Shown here: one piece after another, positions 1 to 11,036 of the stretch | Layout of the letters: every line of letters begins with the position of its first letter | How positions within the stretch are numbered: position 1 is the stretch's first letter | DNA from: Cupriavidus sp. EM10 | Lineage (GTDB): Bacteria; Pseudomonadota; Gammaproteobacteria; Burkholderiales; Burkholderiaceae | NCBI RefSeq assembly: GCF_018729255.1 | Contig: NZ_CP076061.1 | Span: 434,001 to 498,000, forward strand | DNA length: 64,000 nt | Direction: 5' to 3' | The notes under the pieces: generated by a model | The model's input: only the letters and a program-made list of their open reading frames with translations | Databases searched by the model: none | Told to the model about the DNA's origin: nothing | Position numbers and translations under genes: made by a program

Positions 1-193
1 GCTGTACGACGTCATCAGCCACGGCAGCGGCCCGATGGCGGCCTACGCAGCGCAACTGCCACCACCGGACCGCTGGGCCGTAGTCGCCTACCTGCGCGCC
101 CTGCAACTAAGCCAGCATGCGCCCGTCGCCCGTTTGACCGCCGATGACCTGCGGCACCTCGACGGCCCCACGCCAGCCGGAGATCGTCGATGA
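1..193 (+). CDS. actE: C-terminal end of a mono-haem cytochrome c, probably ActE of alternative complex III (partial)
   Basis: Only the last 63 codons are present; the frame begins at base 2 and ends at TGA 191-193. The residues [16 protein letters not shown] and [14 protein letters not shown] are typical of the C-terminal half of a class I cytochrome c, where a Met ligand and a final helix pack on the haem. The CxxCH haem site would lie to the left of the window. The stop overlaps the next start (ATGA), as in a tightly coupled operon. The next gene is ActF, and in alternative complex III operons ActE, a periplasmic mono-haem cytochrome that hands electrons to the oxidase, sits directly before it. 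The name is an inference from position plus fold; another cytochrome c is possible. Confidence 0.6.
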   Translation, partial: LYDVISHGSGPMAAYAAQLPPPDRWAVVAYLRALQLSQHAPVARLTADDLRHLDGPTPAGDRR

Positions 194-1098
194 GCGCGCA
201 CGCCGTCGCCACGCTGCTGGCCCTGTACCTGACCGCCTGGTGGTGCTGCATCGGCGTGGTGATGGGCGGCCTGGTCATCGTCTGGATCCACAACCTCACC
301 GGCGGCGCGTGGGGCGAACCGCTGCGCGCGCCGCTGCTTGGCATGGCCCGCTACACGTGGCTGCTGGCGCTGCTGTTCCTGCCGATCCTGGCGGGCGTCG
401 GCGCGCTGTATCCGTGGGCCGCCGATGCCGCGCGCGGCGCGCAGCGCTGGGTGCCCGAGATTCCCGCCCACAGCGCGGCGTTCAAGTCGTTCTGGCTGAG
501 CCGTCCCGGTTTTGTCGTGCGCGGCGTGGCCGTGCTGGCGATCTGGGCCGTGCTGGCCGCGCTGAGCCCGTCGGCCCGCCGCGCGCGCTCTCCGCGCTTT
601 GCGGCGGCAGCGCTGATCGTCTATGGGCTGACGGTCAGCATCGCGGCGGTGGACTGGATCATGTCGCTGATGCCGCTCTGGTATTCCAGCGTGTTCGGTC
701 TGCTGCTGGCCACGGGACAGGCGGGCGCCGCCCTGGCGCTTGGCACGTGGCTGGCGGCGCGGCGCGGCACTCCGCCCGACGTCCTGATCGACCTGGGCAA
801 CCTGTTGATGACCGCCGTCATCACGTGGGCCTACCTGGCCTTCACCCAGTACCTGATCATCTGGGCCGAAGACCTGCCGCATGAAATCGGCTGGTATCTG
901 GCGCGCCGCGTTGGCGTCTGGCCCATACTGGCCTGGGTGCTGGCGCTGGGGCATTTCGCGCTGCCGATGCTGGCGCTGCTGTCGCGCCGCGTGAAACGCT
1001 CGCCGCCGATGCTGGCGACGGTGGCCGGCACCGTGCTGGTCATGCATGCGGTGGAAGCGTGCTGGCTGGTGCTGCCCTCCACGGGAGGCCACCCATGA
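190..1098 (+). CDS. actF: ActF, quinol:cytochrome c oxidoreductase membrane subunit (alternative complex III)
   Basis: A 302-residue polytopic inner membrane protein with about eight hydrophobic segments (near residues 8-30, 53-73, 110-128, 142-160, 170-190, 208-232, 248-268, 278-298). The stretch [18 protein letters not shown] is a family hallmark of the NrfD-like ActC/ActF subunits. Alternative complex III oxidises quinol and passes electrons through its cytochromes to a terminal oxidase; ActF is one of its two large quinone-side membrane subunits. The gene overlaps the cytochrome before it and the small gene after it by ATGA-type junctions, so all are translated together. The rest of the complex (ActA-D) would lie to the left of the window. 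Confidence 0.82.
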   Translation: MSAHAVATLLALYLTAWWCCIGVVMGGLVIVWIHNLTGGAWGEPLRAPLLGMARYTWLLALLFLPILAGVGALYPWAADAARGAQRWVPEIPAHSAAFKSFWLSRPGFVVRGVAVLAIWAVLAALSPSARRARSPRFAAAALIVYGLTVSIAAVDWIMSLMPLWYSSVFGLLLATGQAGAALALGTWLAARRGTPPDVLIDLGNLLMTAVITWAYLAFTQYLIIWAEDLPHEIGWYLARRVGVWPILAWVLALGHFALPMLALLSRRVKRSPPMLATVAGTVLVMHAVEACWLVLPSTGGHP

Positions 1099-1409
1099 CC
1101 CACGCCCGACAGGCCCGCCAGATCAGCCTGCGCGCCGTGGCGCTCGGGGCCGCAGCCCTTGTTATCGTCATCGCGCTGGCGGCAACCGTGGGCTGGCTCT
1201 ACGGGCGACGGCTGGACGCCGCCCCGGCACCGCTTGCCTTGCCGCTATCCGAAAGCGCGCCCCAGCCGGACCGCGCACGCCATGACGCCGAAAAGCTGGC
1301 GCTACGCGATGGCTGGGCGTGGATCGACAAACGCGCCGGCATCGCCCGCATCCCCGTGGGACGTGCCATGGCGCTGATGGCCGACGACCGCAAGGAGCCT
1401 GCGCCATGA
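1095..1409 (+). CDS. Small single-span membrane protein of the ACIII/caa3 oxidase cluster
   Basis: A 104-residue protein with one N-terminal membrane segment (about residues 13-34, AVALGAAALVIVIALAATV) and a soluble tail on the periplasmic side. The tail contains GWAWIDKRAGIARIPVGRAM, which resembles a GWVDR..GVVRIPIDRAM motif I recall from small proteins beside SCO1 in alternative complex III operons. No cofactor motif is present. It overlaps ActF upstream and the SCO1-like gene downstream by four bases each, so it belongs to the operon. A structural or assembly role for the oxidase supercomplex is an inference from position only. The start at 1095 was chosen because it overlaps the ActF stop; an upstream in-frame ATG at 1059 lies inside actF. 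Confidence 0.75.
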   Translation: MTHARQARQISLRAVALGAAALVIVIALAATVGWLYGRRLDAAPAPLALPLSESAPQPDRARHDAEKLALRDGWAWIDKRAGIARIPVGRAMALMADDRKEPAP

Positions 1410-2212
1410 ACGCGCGTACGGCCGTGCTGGCCTTGCTCGCCTCGCTCGCCTCGCTTCCCCTCTCCGCGCAGGCATCCCCGCTGGCGCTGCCGGCGCCGCC
1501 CGACATGGCGTTTGCGCCGATCCCCGGCAAGCAGCTGCCGGCGGATCTGGTATTTCGCGACGACGACGGCCGGGCGGTGCGCCTGCAGGATCTGTCGCTT
1601 GGCAAGCCGCTGGTGCTGGTGCCCGGCTACTACCGCTGCCCCAACCTGTGCAGCACGGTGATGGATGGCGTACTGGAATCGCTGGCCCAGGCGCGCCTGC
1701 CGCACGGCACCTGGCACGCCGCCGCCGTCAGCATCGACAGCCGCGAGACGGTGGCGGTGGCCGCCGCCAAGAAGCCGCTCTACGGCGCGCTGGTGGCCGC
1801 CACGGGGGGCGACCTGCACATGCTCACCGGCGATGCCGCCGCCGTCGGCGCGCTGACGAGTGCCATTGGCATGCGGGTGTCGCCCTCGTCCGACTCATCC
1901 AATCCCGACCAGATTGCCCACCCGGCCGGCCTCGTCGTGCTGACGCCCGATGGCCGCATCGCACGGGCCTTCAGCGGCGTCCGTTTCGACGCGGCCGCCC
2001 TGCGTGCGGCCATCGAACAGGCGTCGGCGGGGCAAGTCGGCTCGCCGGCGCAACAGTTGCTCATGCGCTGCGTCCATTTCGATCCGCAGACCGGCCGCTA
2101 CACGATGACGATCCTCGACGGCATCCGGATCGTCTTCCTGGCCGCGTTCGCCGCGCTGGCCATCGGCTGGCTGTGGCATGTCAGGCAACGGCAGCGGAGG
2201 CACCCGACATGA
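1406..2212 (+). CDS. SCO1/SenC-type copper chaperone for CuA assembly
   Basis: A 268-residue protein with an N-terminal signal sequence or anchor (residues 1-22), a thioredoxin-like SCO domain, and a second hydrophobic helix near the C terminus (about residues 236-256), which suggests it is anchored at both ends. The copper-binding CxxxC is present as RCPNLC (Cys78, Cys82), and the distal histidine ligand is His172 in IAHPAGLVVL. SCO proteins deliver copper to the CuA site of cytochrome oxidase subunit II, and that subunit is encoded directly downstream with a four-base overlap. The C-terminal anchor is found in SCO proteins of alternative complex III clusters. Confidence 0.88.
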   Translation: MNARTAVLALLASLASLPLSAQASPLALPAPPDMAFAPIPGKQLPADLVFRDDDGRAVRLQDLSLGKPLVLVPGYYRCPNLCSTVMDGVLESLAQARLPHGTWHAAAVSIDSRETVAVAAAKKPLYGALVAATGGDLHMLTGDAAAVGALTSAIGMRVSPSSDSSNPDQIAHPAGLVVLTPDGRIARAFSGVRFDAAALRAAIEQASAGQVGSPAQQLLMRCVHFDPQTGRYTMTILDGIRIVFLAAFAALAIGWLWHVRQRQRRHPT

Positions 2213-3150
2213 ACGGCACCTTCCAGCTGCTGCCTGACAGTGCCTCGGTTGCCGCCAGCCGCTACGACACGCTGATGCTGTCGCTGACAGCGCTGCTGTG
2301 CGTGGTGGCGCTGGCCGTGCTGTGCGTGATGGCCGGGCTCGTAATCCGCTACCGCGAGCAGCGGCAGGTCGACCGGCGCCAGCCCCCGCTGTCCAGCGCG
2401 CCGCTGGAGATTGCCTGGGCCGTCATCCCGCTGCTGGTCTTCCTCGGCATCTTTGCCTGGGCCGCGCGCGACTACACGCTGCTGGCGCGCGAAACCGCCA
2501 ACGCGGTGCCCGTGACCGTGGTGGCGCGGCAGTGGATGTGGAAGCTTGAACACGCCAACGGCAAGCGCGAGATCAACGAGCTGCACGTGCCGCTGGGCCA
2601 GGCCGTGGCACTGACGATGACCTCGCAGGACGTGATCCACAGCTTCTACGTGCCGGCCTTTCGCATCAAGCAGGACGTGGTGCCCGGCCGCTACACGACG
2701 CTGCGCTTCACGGCCACCCGCGCCGGTGAATTCAGGCTGTTCTGCGCGGAGTACTGCGGCACCGACCACGCCGCCATGCAGGGGCGCATCGTCGTGATGC
2801 CCCGGCCGCGTTCGCGCAATGGCTGGACGCCGGCGTTGGCCCCGAAACCACCGCCGCACGCGGCCGGGCGCTGTTCCAGCGGCTGGGCTGTGCCGCCTGC
2901 CACGATGCGGGTGCCACGGTGCAGGCGCCGCGCCTGGACGGGCTGATCGGCCGTACCGTCACGCTGCAGGACGGCCGCACCGTGACCGCCGACGCCGCCT
3001 ACGTGCGCGATGCCATGCTGGACCCGCGCAAGGACATCGTGGCGGGCTACGCACCCATCATGCCGACGTACCAGGGCCAGGTGAGCGAGGAAGACATCCT
3101 CGCGATCATCGCCTACCTGCGCGCCACCGGCACCACCCCGGAAGCCTCCC

Positions 3151-3170
<20 letters not shown>
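2209..3170 (+). pseudogene. ctaC: Cytochrome c oxidase subunit II with C-terminal cytochrome c (caa3 type); frameshifted here
   Basis: Residues 1-200 form a normal subunit II: two N-terminal membrane helices, then a cupredoxin domain whose CuA ligands are visible in CAEYCGTDHAAM (Cys179, Glu181, Cys183, His187, Met190). The matching C-terminal cytochrome c domain (haem motif CAACH at 2889-2903, then APIMPTYQG and a final helix) follows in another frame. Adding one C to the CCCC run at 2800-2803 joins the two into a 320-residue caa3-type subunit II. Without the repair the protein stops at 2946 after a meaningless tail. The stop at 3168-3170 overlaps ctaD by 20 bases. The gene is probably intact in the organism. 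Confidence 0.85.
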
Positions 3171-4802
<1,632 letters not shown>

Positions 4803-4806
<4 letters not shown>

Positions 4807-5432
4807 GCGCTCCCACCTTCCAGTTCGACAGTGGTCCCCAGCATCGGCTGGCCGCGCGCCTGGGCATCTGGATCTTCCTGGGCACCGAGCTGATGTTCTT
4901 CGGGCCGCTGTTCGCCGGGTACTACTACGTGCGCTTCACCGACCTGGCCGGGCTCACGTTGGCCGCACGGCACACTGACCTGCTGCTGGGCACCGCCAAC
5001 ACCGCCGTACTGATGACCAGCAGCCTGTGCATGGCGCTGGCGGTCGCGGCGGCGGAAGCCGGCAACCGGCGCGGCGCCGTGCGAATGCTGTGGGCCGTGG
5101 CGGCGCTGGGGGCGACCTTCCTCGTCATCAAGGCGGCCGAATACGCGAAAGACATCGCCTCGGGCTTTGTGCCCGGCAACGCTGACGGCGCCGGCGGCCA
5201 CGCGGGGCAGCTGTTCCGGCTGCTCTACTACGCGATGACCGGCCTGCACGCCGTGCATCTGTGCGTCGGGCTCGCGCTTGTCGTCGGCTTCGCCATGGCG
5301 ATTCGCGCGGGGCGCGAGACGTCGGTCAACCTGGCGCGCCTGGAGATCGTCGGCCTGTACTGGCACTTTGTCGACGTGATCTGGCTGTTCCTGTTCCCCA
5401 TCCTCTACCTGCCGGGCCGGAGCGTGACATGA
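4803..5432 (+). CDS. ctaE: Cytochrome c oxidase subunit III
   Basis: A 209-residue membrane protein with five to six helices, typical of the shortened bacterial subunit III. The family signatures [20 protein letters not shown] near the N terminus and [18 protein letters not shown] at the C terminus are intact; the latter carries the conserved HFVDVVW-type motif. Subunit III stabilises proton uptake by subunit I and carries no metal. It overlaps ctaD upstream and the subunit IV gene downstream (ATGA), so the oxidase subunits are translationally coupled. Confidence 0.92.
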
Positions 5433-5740
5433 AAACCGAAACGCGGCGCCTGCTGGGCATCTGGCTGCTGCTGGTGCTGTTGCTGGCCGTCACCGTCGGC
5501 ACCGCCTTTATTGACCTGGGCGTCTGGAACGCGCCGCTCAACCTGGCGATTGCCGCCCTCAAGGCCCTGCTGATCGCTGCCAGCTTCATGCACCTGGCGC
5601 GCGATGCCACCGTGCTGCGGCTCGCGGCGGTGGTGCCTGTCGCTATCCTGGCAATCCTGTTCGTCCTGACGCATGGCGACTACGCCAGCCGGCCCAGGCT
5701 GCCTGCCGCATGGCAGCCGCCGGCGGCCACGGCCCGCTAG
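5429..5740 (+). CDS. Cytochrome c oxidase subunit IV-like small membrane protein
   Basis: A 103-residue protein with three hydrophobic helices (about residues 8-28, 35-56 and 62-84). The segment LNLAIAALKALLIAASFMHL is the hallmark of the bacterial COX4/CyoD family, in which KA and FMHL are conserved. It is the last gene of the oxidase operon and overlaps subunit III by four bases. A stop at 5738-5740 is followed by about 130 bases with no strong hairpin. Its role is presumed structural, as for other subunit IV proteins. Confidence 0.85.
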   Translation: MKTETRRLLGIWLLLVLLLAVTVGTAFIDLGVWNAPLNLAIAALKALLIAASFMHLARDATVLRLAAVVPVAILAILFVLTHGDYASRPRLPAAWQPPAATAR

Positions 5741-5872
5741 CCACGCGGGTGTGCAAACCTTACCGGAGCCGGCACTTTCTACGCGGCCGGCCCCAGGCAC
5801 GCAGTCGCCCGCGCCATCCGCGTGCTATCGGCACGAGTGATGCATGGCGATCTGCAAACGATGGAGCTGGCC

Positions 5873-7687
5873 ATGTCGATGACTGTTGCGGATTTTGTAC
5901 TCAAGCGCCTGCGTGAATGGGGCGTCCAGCGCGTGTTCGGCTACCCCGGGGACGGCATAAACGGGCTGATGGGCGCCTTCGGACGCGCCGACAACGCGCC
6001 CGAGTTCATTCAGGCGCGCCACGAGGAACTGGCGGCGTTCATGGCCTGCGCCCACGCCAAGTTCACCGGCGAGCCCGGCGTATGCCTGGCCACGTCGGGG
6101 CCGGGCGCCATCCACCTGCTCAACGGGCTCTACGATGCCCGCATGGACCACCAGCCGGTGGTGGCCATCGTCGGCCAGCAGAAGCGGTCGGCGCTGGGCG
6201 GCGACTACCAGCAGGAAGTCGACCTGACCACGCTGATGAAGGACGTGGCGCGCGATTTCGTGGCCATGGCCGTCGATCCCGCGCAGGTGCGGCATCTGGT
6301 GGATCGCGCCGTGCGCATCGCCGTGGAACGCCGCACCGTGACCTGCATCATCATCCCCAACGACGTGCAGAACCTGCCCGCCGTGCCTGAGCCGCCGCGC
6401 GAGCACGGCACCGTCCACACCGGCATCGGCTACACGGCGCGAGCGCTGGCGCCGCAGGAGCCCGACCTGCGCCGCGCGGCCGAAGTGCTGAACGCGGGCA
6501 GCAAGGTGGCGATGCTGGTGGGCGCCGGCGCGTTGAACGCGACCGACGAAGTGATCGAGGTGGCGCGCCGGCTGGGCGCCGGCGTGGCCAAGGCGCTGCT
6601 GGGCAAAGCCGCCGTACCGGACGACCTGCCCTTTGTCACCGGCTCCATCGGCCTGCTCGGCACCAAGCCAAGCTGGGAGCTGATGAACGGCTGCGACACG
6701 CTGCTGATGGTCGGCTCCGCGTTTCCGTATTCGGAATTCCTGCCCAAGGAGGGCAAGGCGCGCGGGGTGCAGATCGATATCGATGGCCGCATGCTGAACC
6801 TGCGCTATCCGATGGAAATCTGCCTGGAAGGCGACAGTGCGGCCACGCTGCGCGCCCTGCTGCCGATGCTGGAGCAGAAGACGCTCGACTGGCAGCAGGA
6901 AGTGGAACGCAACGTGGCCGAGTGGTGGCAGGTGCTGGAACAGCGCGCCGCCGCCGAGGCCAATCCGATCAATCCGCAGCGGGTGTTCATGGAGTTGTCG
7001 CGGCGGCTACCCGACAACTGCATCCTGACCTGCGATTCGGGATCGGCCGCCAACTGGTATGCGCGCGACATCAGGATCCGGCGCGGCATGATGGCGTCGC
7101 TGAGCGGCGGGCTGGCCACGATGGGCCCGGCCGTGCCGTATGCCATCGCGGCGCGCTACGCGCACCCGGAACGTGCCGTGATTGCCATGGTGGGCGACGG
7201 CGCGATGCAGATGAACGGCATCAGCGCCCTGATCACGATTTCGCGCGACTGGAAGCGCTGGACGGGCGGCTCGCTGACCATCATCGTGCTGAACAACGGC
7301 GACCTGAACCAGGTGACGTGGGAGCAGCGTGTGATGGAAGGCGACCCGAAGTTTGCCGTGTCGCAGGACCTGCCGGCGTTCGGCTATGCGGCCTTCGCGC
7401 AGATGCTGGGCCTGCAGGGCATTCGCGTGGACCGGCCCGAAGGCATCGGCCCGGCGCTGGACCAGGCGCTGGCCGCCAACGTGCCGACCGTGCTCGAAAT
7501 GGTCACCGACCCCGACGTGCCGCCGCTGCCGCCGCATATTTCGGTGAAGCAGGCGCGGGCCTATATCTCGGCCATGCTGCACGGCGATACCGATGCCGGC
7601 GGCACGCTGCGCGCCACGTTCCGGCAGGTCTGGGAATCGCTCACCGCGCCGTCGAAGCGCCGCACCGACAAGGATGGCACGCCGTGA
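5873..7687 (+). CDS. Thiamine pyrophosphate-dependent enzyme (pyruvate oxidase / acetolactate synthase family)
   Basis: About 604 residues in the three-domain TPP layout: an N-terminal pyrimidine-binding domain with GYPGDGING and the cofactor-activating glutamate in RHEE (Glu51), a central domain (about 195-330), and a C-terminal pyrophosphate-binding domain with the GDG...NN metal motif (MVGDGAMQMNG ... VLNNGDLN). The start at 5873 is preferred over upstream ATGs because GGAG lies eight bases before it. Close relatives are annotated only as thiamine pyrophosphate-requiring enzymes; pyruvate oxidase or dehydrogenase activity is possible. There is no small regulatory subunit next to it, which argues against a classical acetolactate synthase. 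It stands alone between the oxidase operon and the convergent efflux gene. Confidence 0.8.
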   Translation: MSMTVADFVLKRLREWGVQRVFGYPGDGINGLMGAFGRADNAPEFIQARHEELAAFMACAHAKFTGEPGVCLATSGPGAIHLLNGLYDARMDHQPVVAIVGQQKRSALGGDYQQEVDLTTLMKDVARDFVAMAVDPAQVRHLVDRAVRIAVERRTVTCIIIPNDVQNLPAVPEPPREHGTVHTGIGYTARALAPQEPDLRRAAEVLNAGSKVAMLVGAGALNATDEVIEVARRLGAGVAKALLGKAAVPDDLPFVTGSIGLLGTKPSWELMNGCDTLLMVGSAFPYSEFLPKEGKARGVQIDIDGRMLNLRYPMEICLEGDSAATLRALLPMLEQKTLDWQQEVERNVAEWWQVLEQRAAAEANPINPQRVFMELSRRLPDNCILTCDSGSAANWYARDIRIRRGMMASLSGGLATMGPAVPYAIAARYAHPERAVIAMVGDGAMQMNGISALITISRDWKRWTGGSLTIIVLNNGDLNQVTWEQRVMEGDPKFAVSQDLPAFGYAAFAQMLGLQGIRVDRPEGIGPALDQALAANVPTVLEMVTDPDVPPLPPHISVKQARAYISAMLHGDTDAGGTLRATFRQVWESLTAPSKRRTDKDGTP

Positions 7688-7696
7688 TGGCCTGGA

Positions 7697-9160
7697 TCAG
7701 GACCATCCGCCGCCCAGCGCACGGAACGCCGACACGGCCGCGCGGGCGTTGTCGGCCCGCACCTTGGCCTGCTGGTCGCGTGCGGCCAGCAATTGGCGAT
7801 CTTCGTCCAGCACCTCGAACAGGCTGACGGCGCCGCCCTTGTAGGCATCCTCGGAAGCATTGCGGGCGCGCTCGTGGGCGCCGACCTCCTTGTCCAGTTC
7901 CAGTCGCTGGGCGTCGAGTTGCGTCAGCGATACCAGCGCATTCTCGACGTCGGCCGTGGCCTGCAGCATGGCCTGGCGATAGTTCGCCAGCGCCTCGGCG
8001 TAGGCGCCTTTCGCGCCGGCCACCTCGGCATCGACACGTCCGAAATCGAACAGGCGCCAGCGCAGGCCCGCCGTGGCGGCCGGCTGGAAGGCCTGCGCCG
8101 TGAACAGCTTGCTGGCCGACAGGCTCTCGAAGCCGAGCAGCGCCGACAGTGACACCTTCGGGTAGTACTCGGCGGTGGCCACGCCGATACGCGCGTTCGA
8201 TGCGGCCAGTCGGCGCTCGGCCGCGATGACGTCGGGCCGGCGCTGCAGCAGGTTGGCCGGCCCTTGCGCCAGGGCCACCTGCGGCACCGTCAGCGCGCTC
8301 TGCGAATTGCGCAGTTCGGCCGCATAGGTGCCAGGCTGCGCGCCCATCAGCACGTCCAGCCGGTTCAGCTGCGTTTCCAGTTCGATGCGAAGCGGCGGAA
8401 TCGTGACGCGGGTCTGGGCCAGCTGGGCCTCGGCCTGTGCCTCTTCGCGCTCCGCGCCGATGCCATCGGCCAGGCGCAGCCGCACCAGATCCAGCAATTT
8501 CTGGTTCGTGGCCACCTGCTGCTCGGCAATGGCGATGCGGCTCTGCGCGGCGCGCACGCGGAAATAGGCGTCGGCGGCCTCGGCGGCGACCAGGATGCGA
8601 ACGCCCAGATGGTTGGCTTCGGCTGCCTGCAATTCGGCGTCGGCGGCTTCGGCGCCGCGCCGCAGGCCGCCGGCCACATCGATTTCCCACGTGGCCGCCG
8701 CGCCGACCGAGTACAGCGTCTGGCCGCGCGTGTACCCCGGAAACTTGCTGCCGATCTTGCCCAGCGGGCTTTCCAGCGACTGGCGCTGCTTGCTCACGTC
8801 GCCATAGGCACTGCCCTGCGGCAGCAGTTCAGCGCCGGCAAAGTTGGCGGCCGCGCGGGCCTGTTCGACGCGCGCCACCGATGCCGCCATGTCCAGGTTC
8901 TGATCGAGCACGCGCTGGACAATCGTGGTCAGCACCGGATCGTTGAAGCCATCCCACCACGTGTCCAGCGACACCGTCTGGCGCGCATCGTTGACGGGCG
9001 CTAGCTCCGCTGCATGCTGGAACGTCGCCGGCGTATCGACCGTCGGCGCGTGGTAGTCCGGCCCCACGGCCGCGCAGGCCGCCAGTCCGAAGATTGCCGC
9101 CACCGACGCCGCCAATGTTGCCGCCTGCCGCAGCCGTCCGTCTTGTGCCTGTTTCGTCAT
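7697..9160 (-). CDS. Outer membrane factor (NodT/OprM-type TolC channel), lipoprotein
   Basis: About 487 residues. The start ATG is at 9160, with AAAGGAA six bases upstream. The N terminus is a lipoprotein signal ending in a lipobox (FGLAAC), followed by PDYHAP, typical of the NodT family. Two homologous halves follow, each with a long coiled-coil helix pair; LLQRRPDVIAAERRLAASNA is a conserved signature between them. The protein forms the outer membrane duct of a tripartite pump. It is divergent from, and shares a promoter region with, the HxlR regulator and the EmrA/EmrB-like pump genes, so the four genes make one efflux locus. Confidence 0.9.
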   Translation of the reverse strand: MTKQAQDGRLRQAATLAASVAAIFGLAACAAVGPDYHAPTVDTPATFQHAAELAPVNDARQTVSLDTWWDGFNDPVLTTIVQRVLDQNLDMAASVARVEQARAAANFAGAELLPQGSAYGDVSKQRQSLESPLGKIGSKFPGYTRGQTLYSVGAAATWEIDVAGGLRRGAEAADAELQAAEANHLGVRILVAAEAADAYFRVRAAQSRIAIAEQQVATNQKLLDLVRLRLADGIGAEREEAQAEAQLAQTRVTIPPLRIELETQLNRLDVLMGAQPGTYAAELRNSQSALTVPQVALAQGPANLLQRRPDVIAAERRLAASNARIGVATAEYYPKVSLSALLGFESLSASKLFTAQAFQPAATAGLRWRLFDFGRVDAEVAGAKGAYAEALANYRQAMLQATADVENALVSLTQLDAQRLELDKEVGAHERARNASEDAYKGGAVSLFEVLDEDRQLLAARDQQAKVRADNARAAVSAFRALGGGWS

Positions 9161-9204
9161 TTCGAATTCCTTTCCGTTGCCCGCCACGAAAATGTCGCTT
9201 GCAG

Positions 9205-9237
9205 GATGATAGTTACTAGCCTAGACTAACTTTCATC
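9205..9237. promoter_or_regulatory. Probable HxlR operator in the divergent efflux promoter
   Basis: An imperfect palindrome with 11-base arms, GATGATAGTTA (9205-9215) and TAACTTTCATC (9227-9237), one mismatch and an 11-base centre CTAGCCTAGAC. It lies between the outer membrane factor and the HxlR gene. The TAGTTACTA/TAACT core is like sites bound by HxlR-family repressors. Binding is an inference. Confidence 0.5.
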
Positions 9238-9272
9238 TTGATAGCAACATGTTTTTTCGGGAGGTGACTGCG

Positions 9273-9862
9273 ATGCAGAGAAAGTCACACAAGGAATCGG
9301 CCTGCCCCACGGCCCGCGCCGTGGAGCGGGTTGGCGACACGTGGTCGGTACTGATCCTGCGCGAGGCGTTCTACGGCGCCACCCGTTTCGACGATTTCCA
9401 GAAGCGGCTCGGCATCGCGCCCAACATGCTGACGCGCCGGCTGACCAAGCTGGTCGACGAAGGCCTGCTGGCGCGCCGGCCCTACAGCGCCCATCCGCCG
9501 CGTGACGACTACGTGCTGACGCCGCGTGGCCGCGACTTCCGGCCCGTGCTGCTGATGCTGATGGACTGGGGCACGCGCCACTTCGCGGACCAGGCCGACA
9601 CCGTCCAGCTGGTGGAACGCCAGACCGGCCGCGCCGTGCGCATCGCGCTGATCGACGCCGACACAGGCCAACGCATCACCGATACCGATCACTACATCGC
9701 CCCCGGCCCGGCCGCCAGCCCGGCGCTGCGGGCGCGCCTGGAACGCTCGGCCGAGGCACAGGCCGCACAGGCCGAGGCCGGAGCGGACCTTCCGGCAACC
9801 CCCATCGAATCCCCCTTCAAGCGCCTGACACGGGCGTTCTCTCAGTACGGAGCCTTTCATGA
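9273..9862 (+). CDS. HxlR-family transcriptional regulator (apparently fused to the next gene by frameshifts)
   Basis: A winged-helix HxlR protein: the conserved cysteine is in SACPTARA and is followed by VGDTWSVLILREAFYG, RFDDFQKRLGIAPNMLTRRL and LTPRGRDF. The start at 9273 has GGGAGG eight bases before it; the ATG at 9249 has none. As sequenced, the frame runs on without a stop into the pump gene. One extra C in either CCCCC run (9799-9803 or 9811-9815) would end the protein at TGA 9860-9862, which overlaps the next ATG in the usual ATGA form, giving about 196 residues. HxlR proteins sense electrophiles or oxidants through the cysteine and repress nearby genes, here the efflux operon and probably the divergent channel gene. 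Confidence 0.8.
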
Positions 9863-11036
9863 CCAGCAGCACCCCAACCGCCGATCGCGTGCCGGCCGAT
9901 ACGACCCCACCAAGGCCGGCCCCGGCAAGAAGGCGCTGCTGATCCGCACCGGCGGCGCGCTGATCGCGCTGGTCGCCGCCGGCTACGGCTATCACTGGTG
10001 GACCGACGCCCGCTTCGTGCAGGACACCGACGACGCCTACGTGGGCGGCGACGTCACGCTGATCGCGGCCAAGGTGCCCGGCTACCTGACCGAGGTGCTG
10101 GTGACCGACAACCAGGCCGTCCGCGCGGGCGACCTGCTGGCGCGCATCGATAACCGCGACTACCGCGCCGCCGTGGCCAAGGCCGAAGGCGCCGTGGCCT
10201 CCGAGCAGGCGCTGATCGGCAATCTCGACGCCCGCGCCAGGCTGCAGGACGCCGTGATCGCCGAGGCCCGCGCCAACGTGGCGGCCACCGATGCCGAGAC
10301 CGTTCGCGCGCGCGACGACCAGGCGCGCTACGCAAGCCTGGTGGCCAAGTCCGCCGTGTCGATCCAGAGTTCGCAGAAGGCCGATGCCGATTTCAAGCAG
10401 TCGCTGGCCAACGGCCAGAAGGCCAAGGCCAGCGTGGAAGCCGCGCGTCGCCAACTGGACGTCATCGCCACGCAACGGCAGCAGGCCGAGGCCGCGCTGG
10501 CGCAGGCGATTGCCGAGCGCGACCTGGCGCGCCTGAACCTGGGCTACACCGAACTGCGCGCGCCCGTGGACGGCACGGTGGGCAACCGCCGCGCACGCGT
10601 GGGCGCCTATGCGCCAAGCGGTGGCCAGTTGCTGTCGATCGTTCCCGCGCGCGGCCTGTGGGTCGATGCCAATTTCAAGGAAGGCCAACTGGCCCACATG
10701 AAGCCTGGCATGCGCGCCACCATCGTGGCCGACGTGATGCCCGGCAAGGTGTTCCATGGCCGGCTGGAAAGCCTGGCCCCGGCCACCGGCGCGCAGTTCA
10801 GCGTGCTGCCGCCCGAGAACGCCACCGGCAACTTCACCAAGATCGTGCAGCGCGTGCCGGTACGCATCGTGCTGGACGATGCCGATGCGCGGCTGGGCCT
10901 GCTGCGCCCCGGCCTGTCTGTCGTCGCGGAAATCGACACCCACGCCGAGCCGGCAACGGCGCGGCCGCAGGCCCAGGCCGGCGAACCCGAGCCGCAGCCG
11001 CAGCAGAAGCCGGCAGAGGCAGCGAGCCAGTCATGA
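9859..11036 (+). CDS. Membrane fusion protein of an EmrA/HlyD-type efflux pump (N-terminal frameshift)
   Basis: From the ATG at 9859 (GGAG seven bases upstream) the frame reads MTSSTPTADRVPADTTP and is then lost; one extra C in the CCCC run at 9905-9908 joins it to TKAGPGKKALLIRTGG and the rest, giving about 392 residues. The main body is intact: a membrane anchor (LIALVAAGYGYHWW), the biotinyl-lipoyl halves starting at DTDDAYVGGDVTLIAAKVPG, a long coiled coil, and LGYTELRAPVDGTVGNRR, an EmrA signature. It links the inner membrane transporter to the outer membrane channel. It overlaps the regulator and the transporter gene by four bases each. Without repairs the sequence encodes an unlikely regulator-pump fusion. 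Confidence 0.82.
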
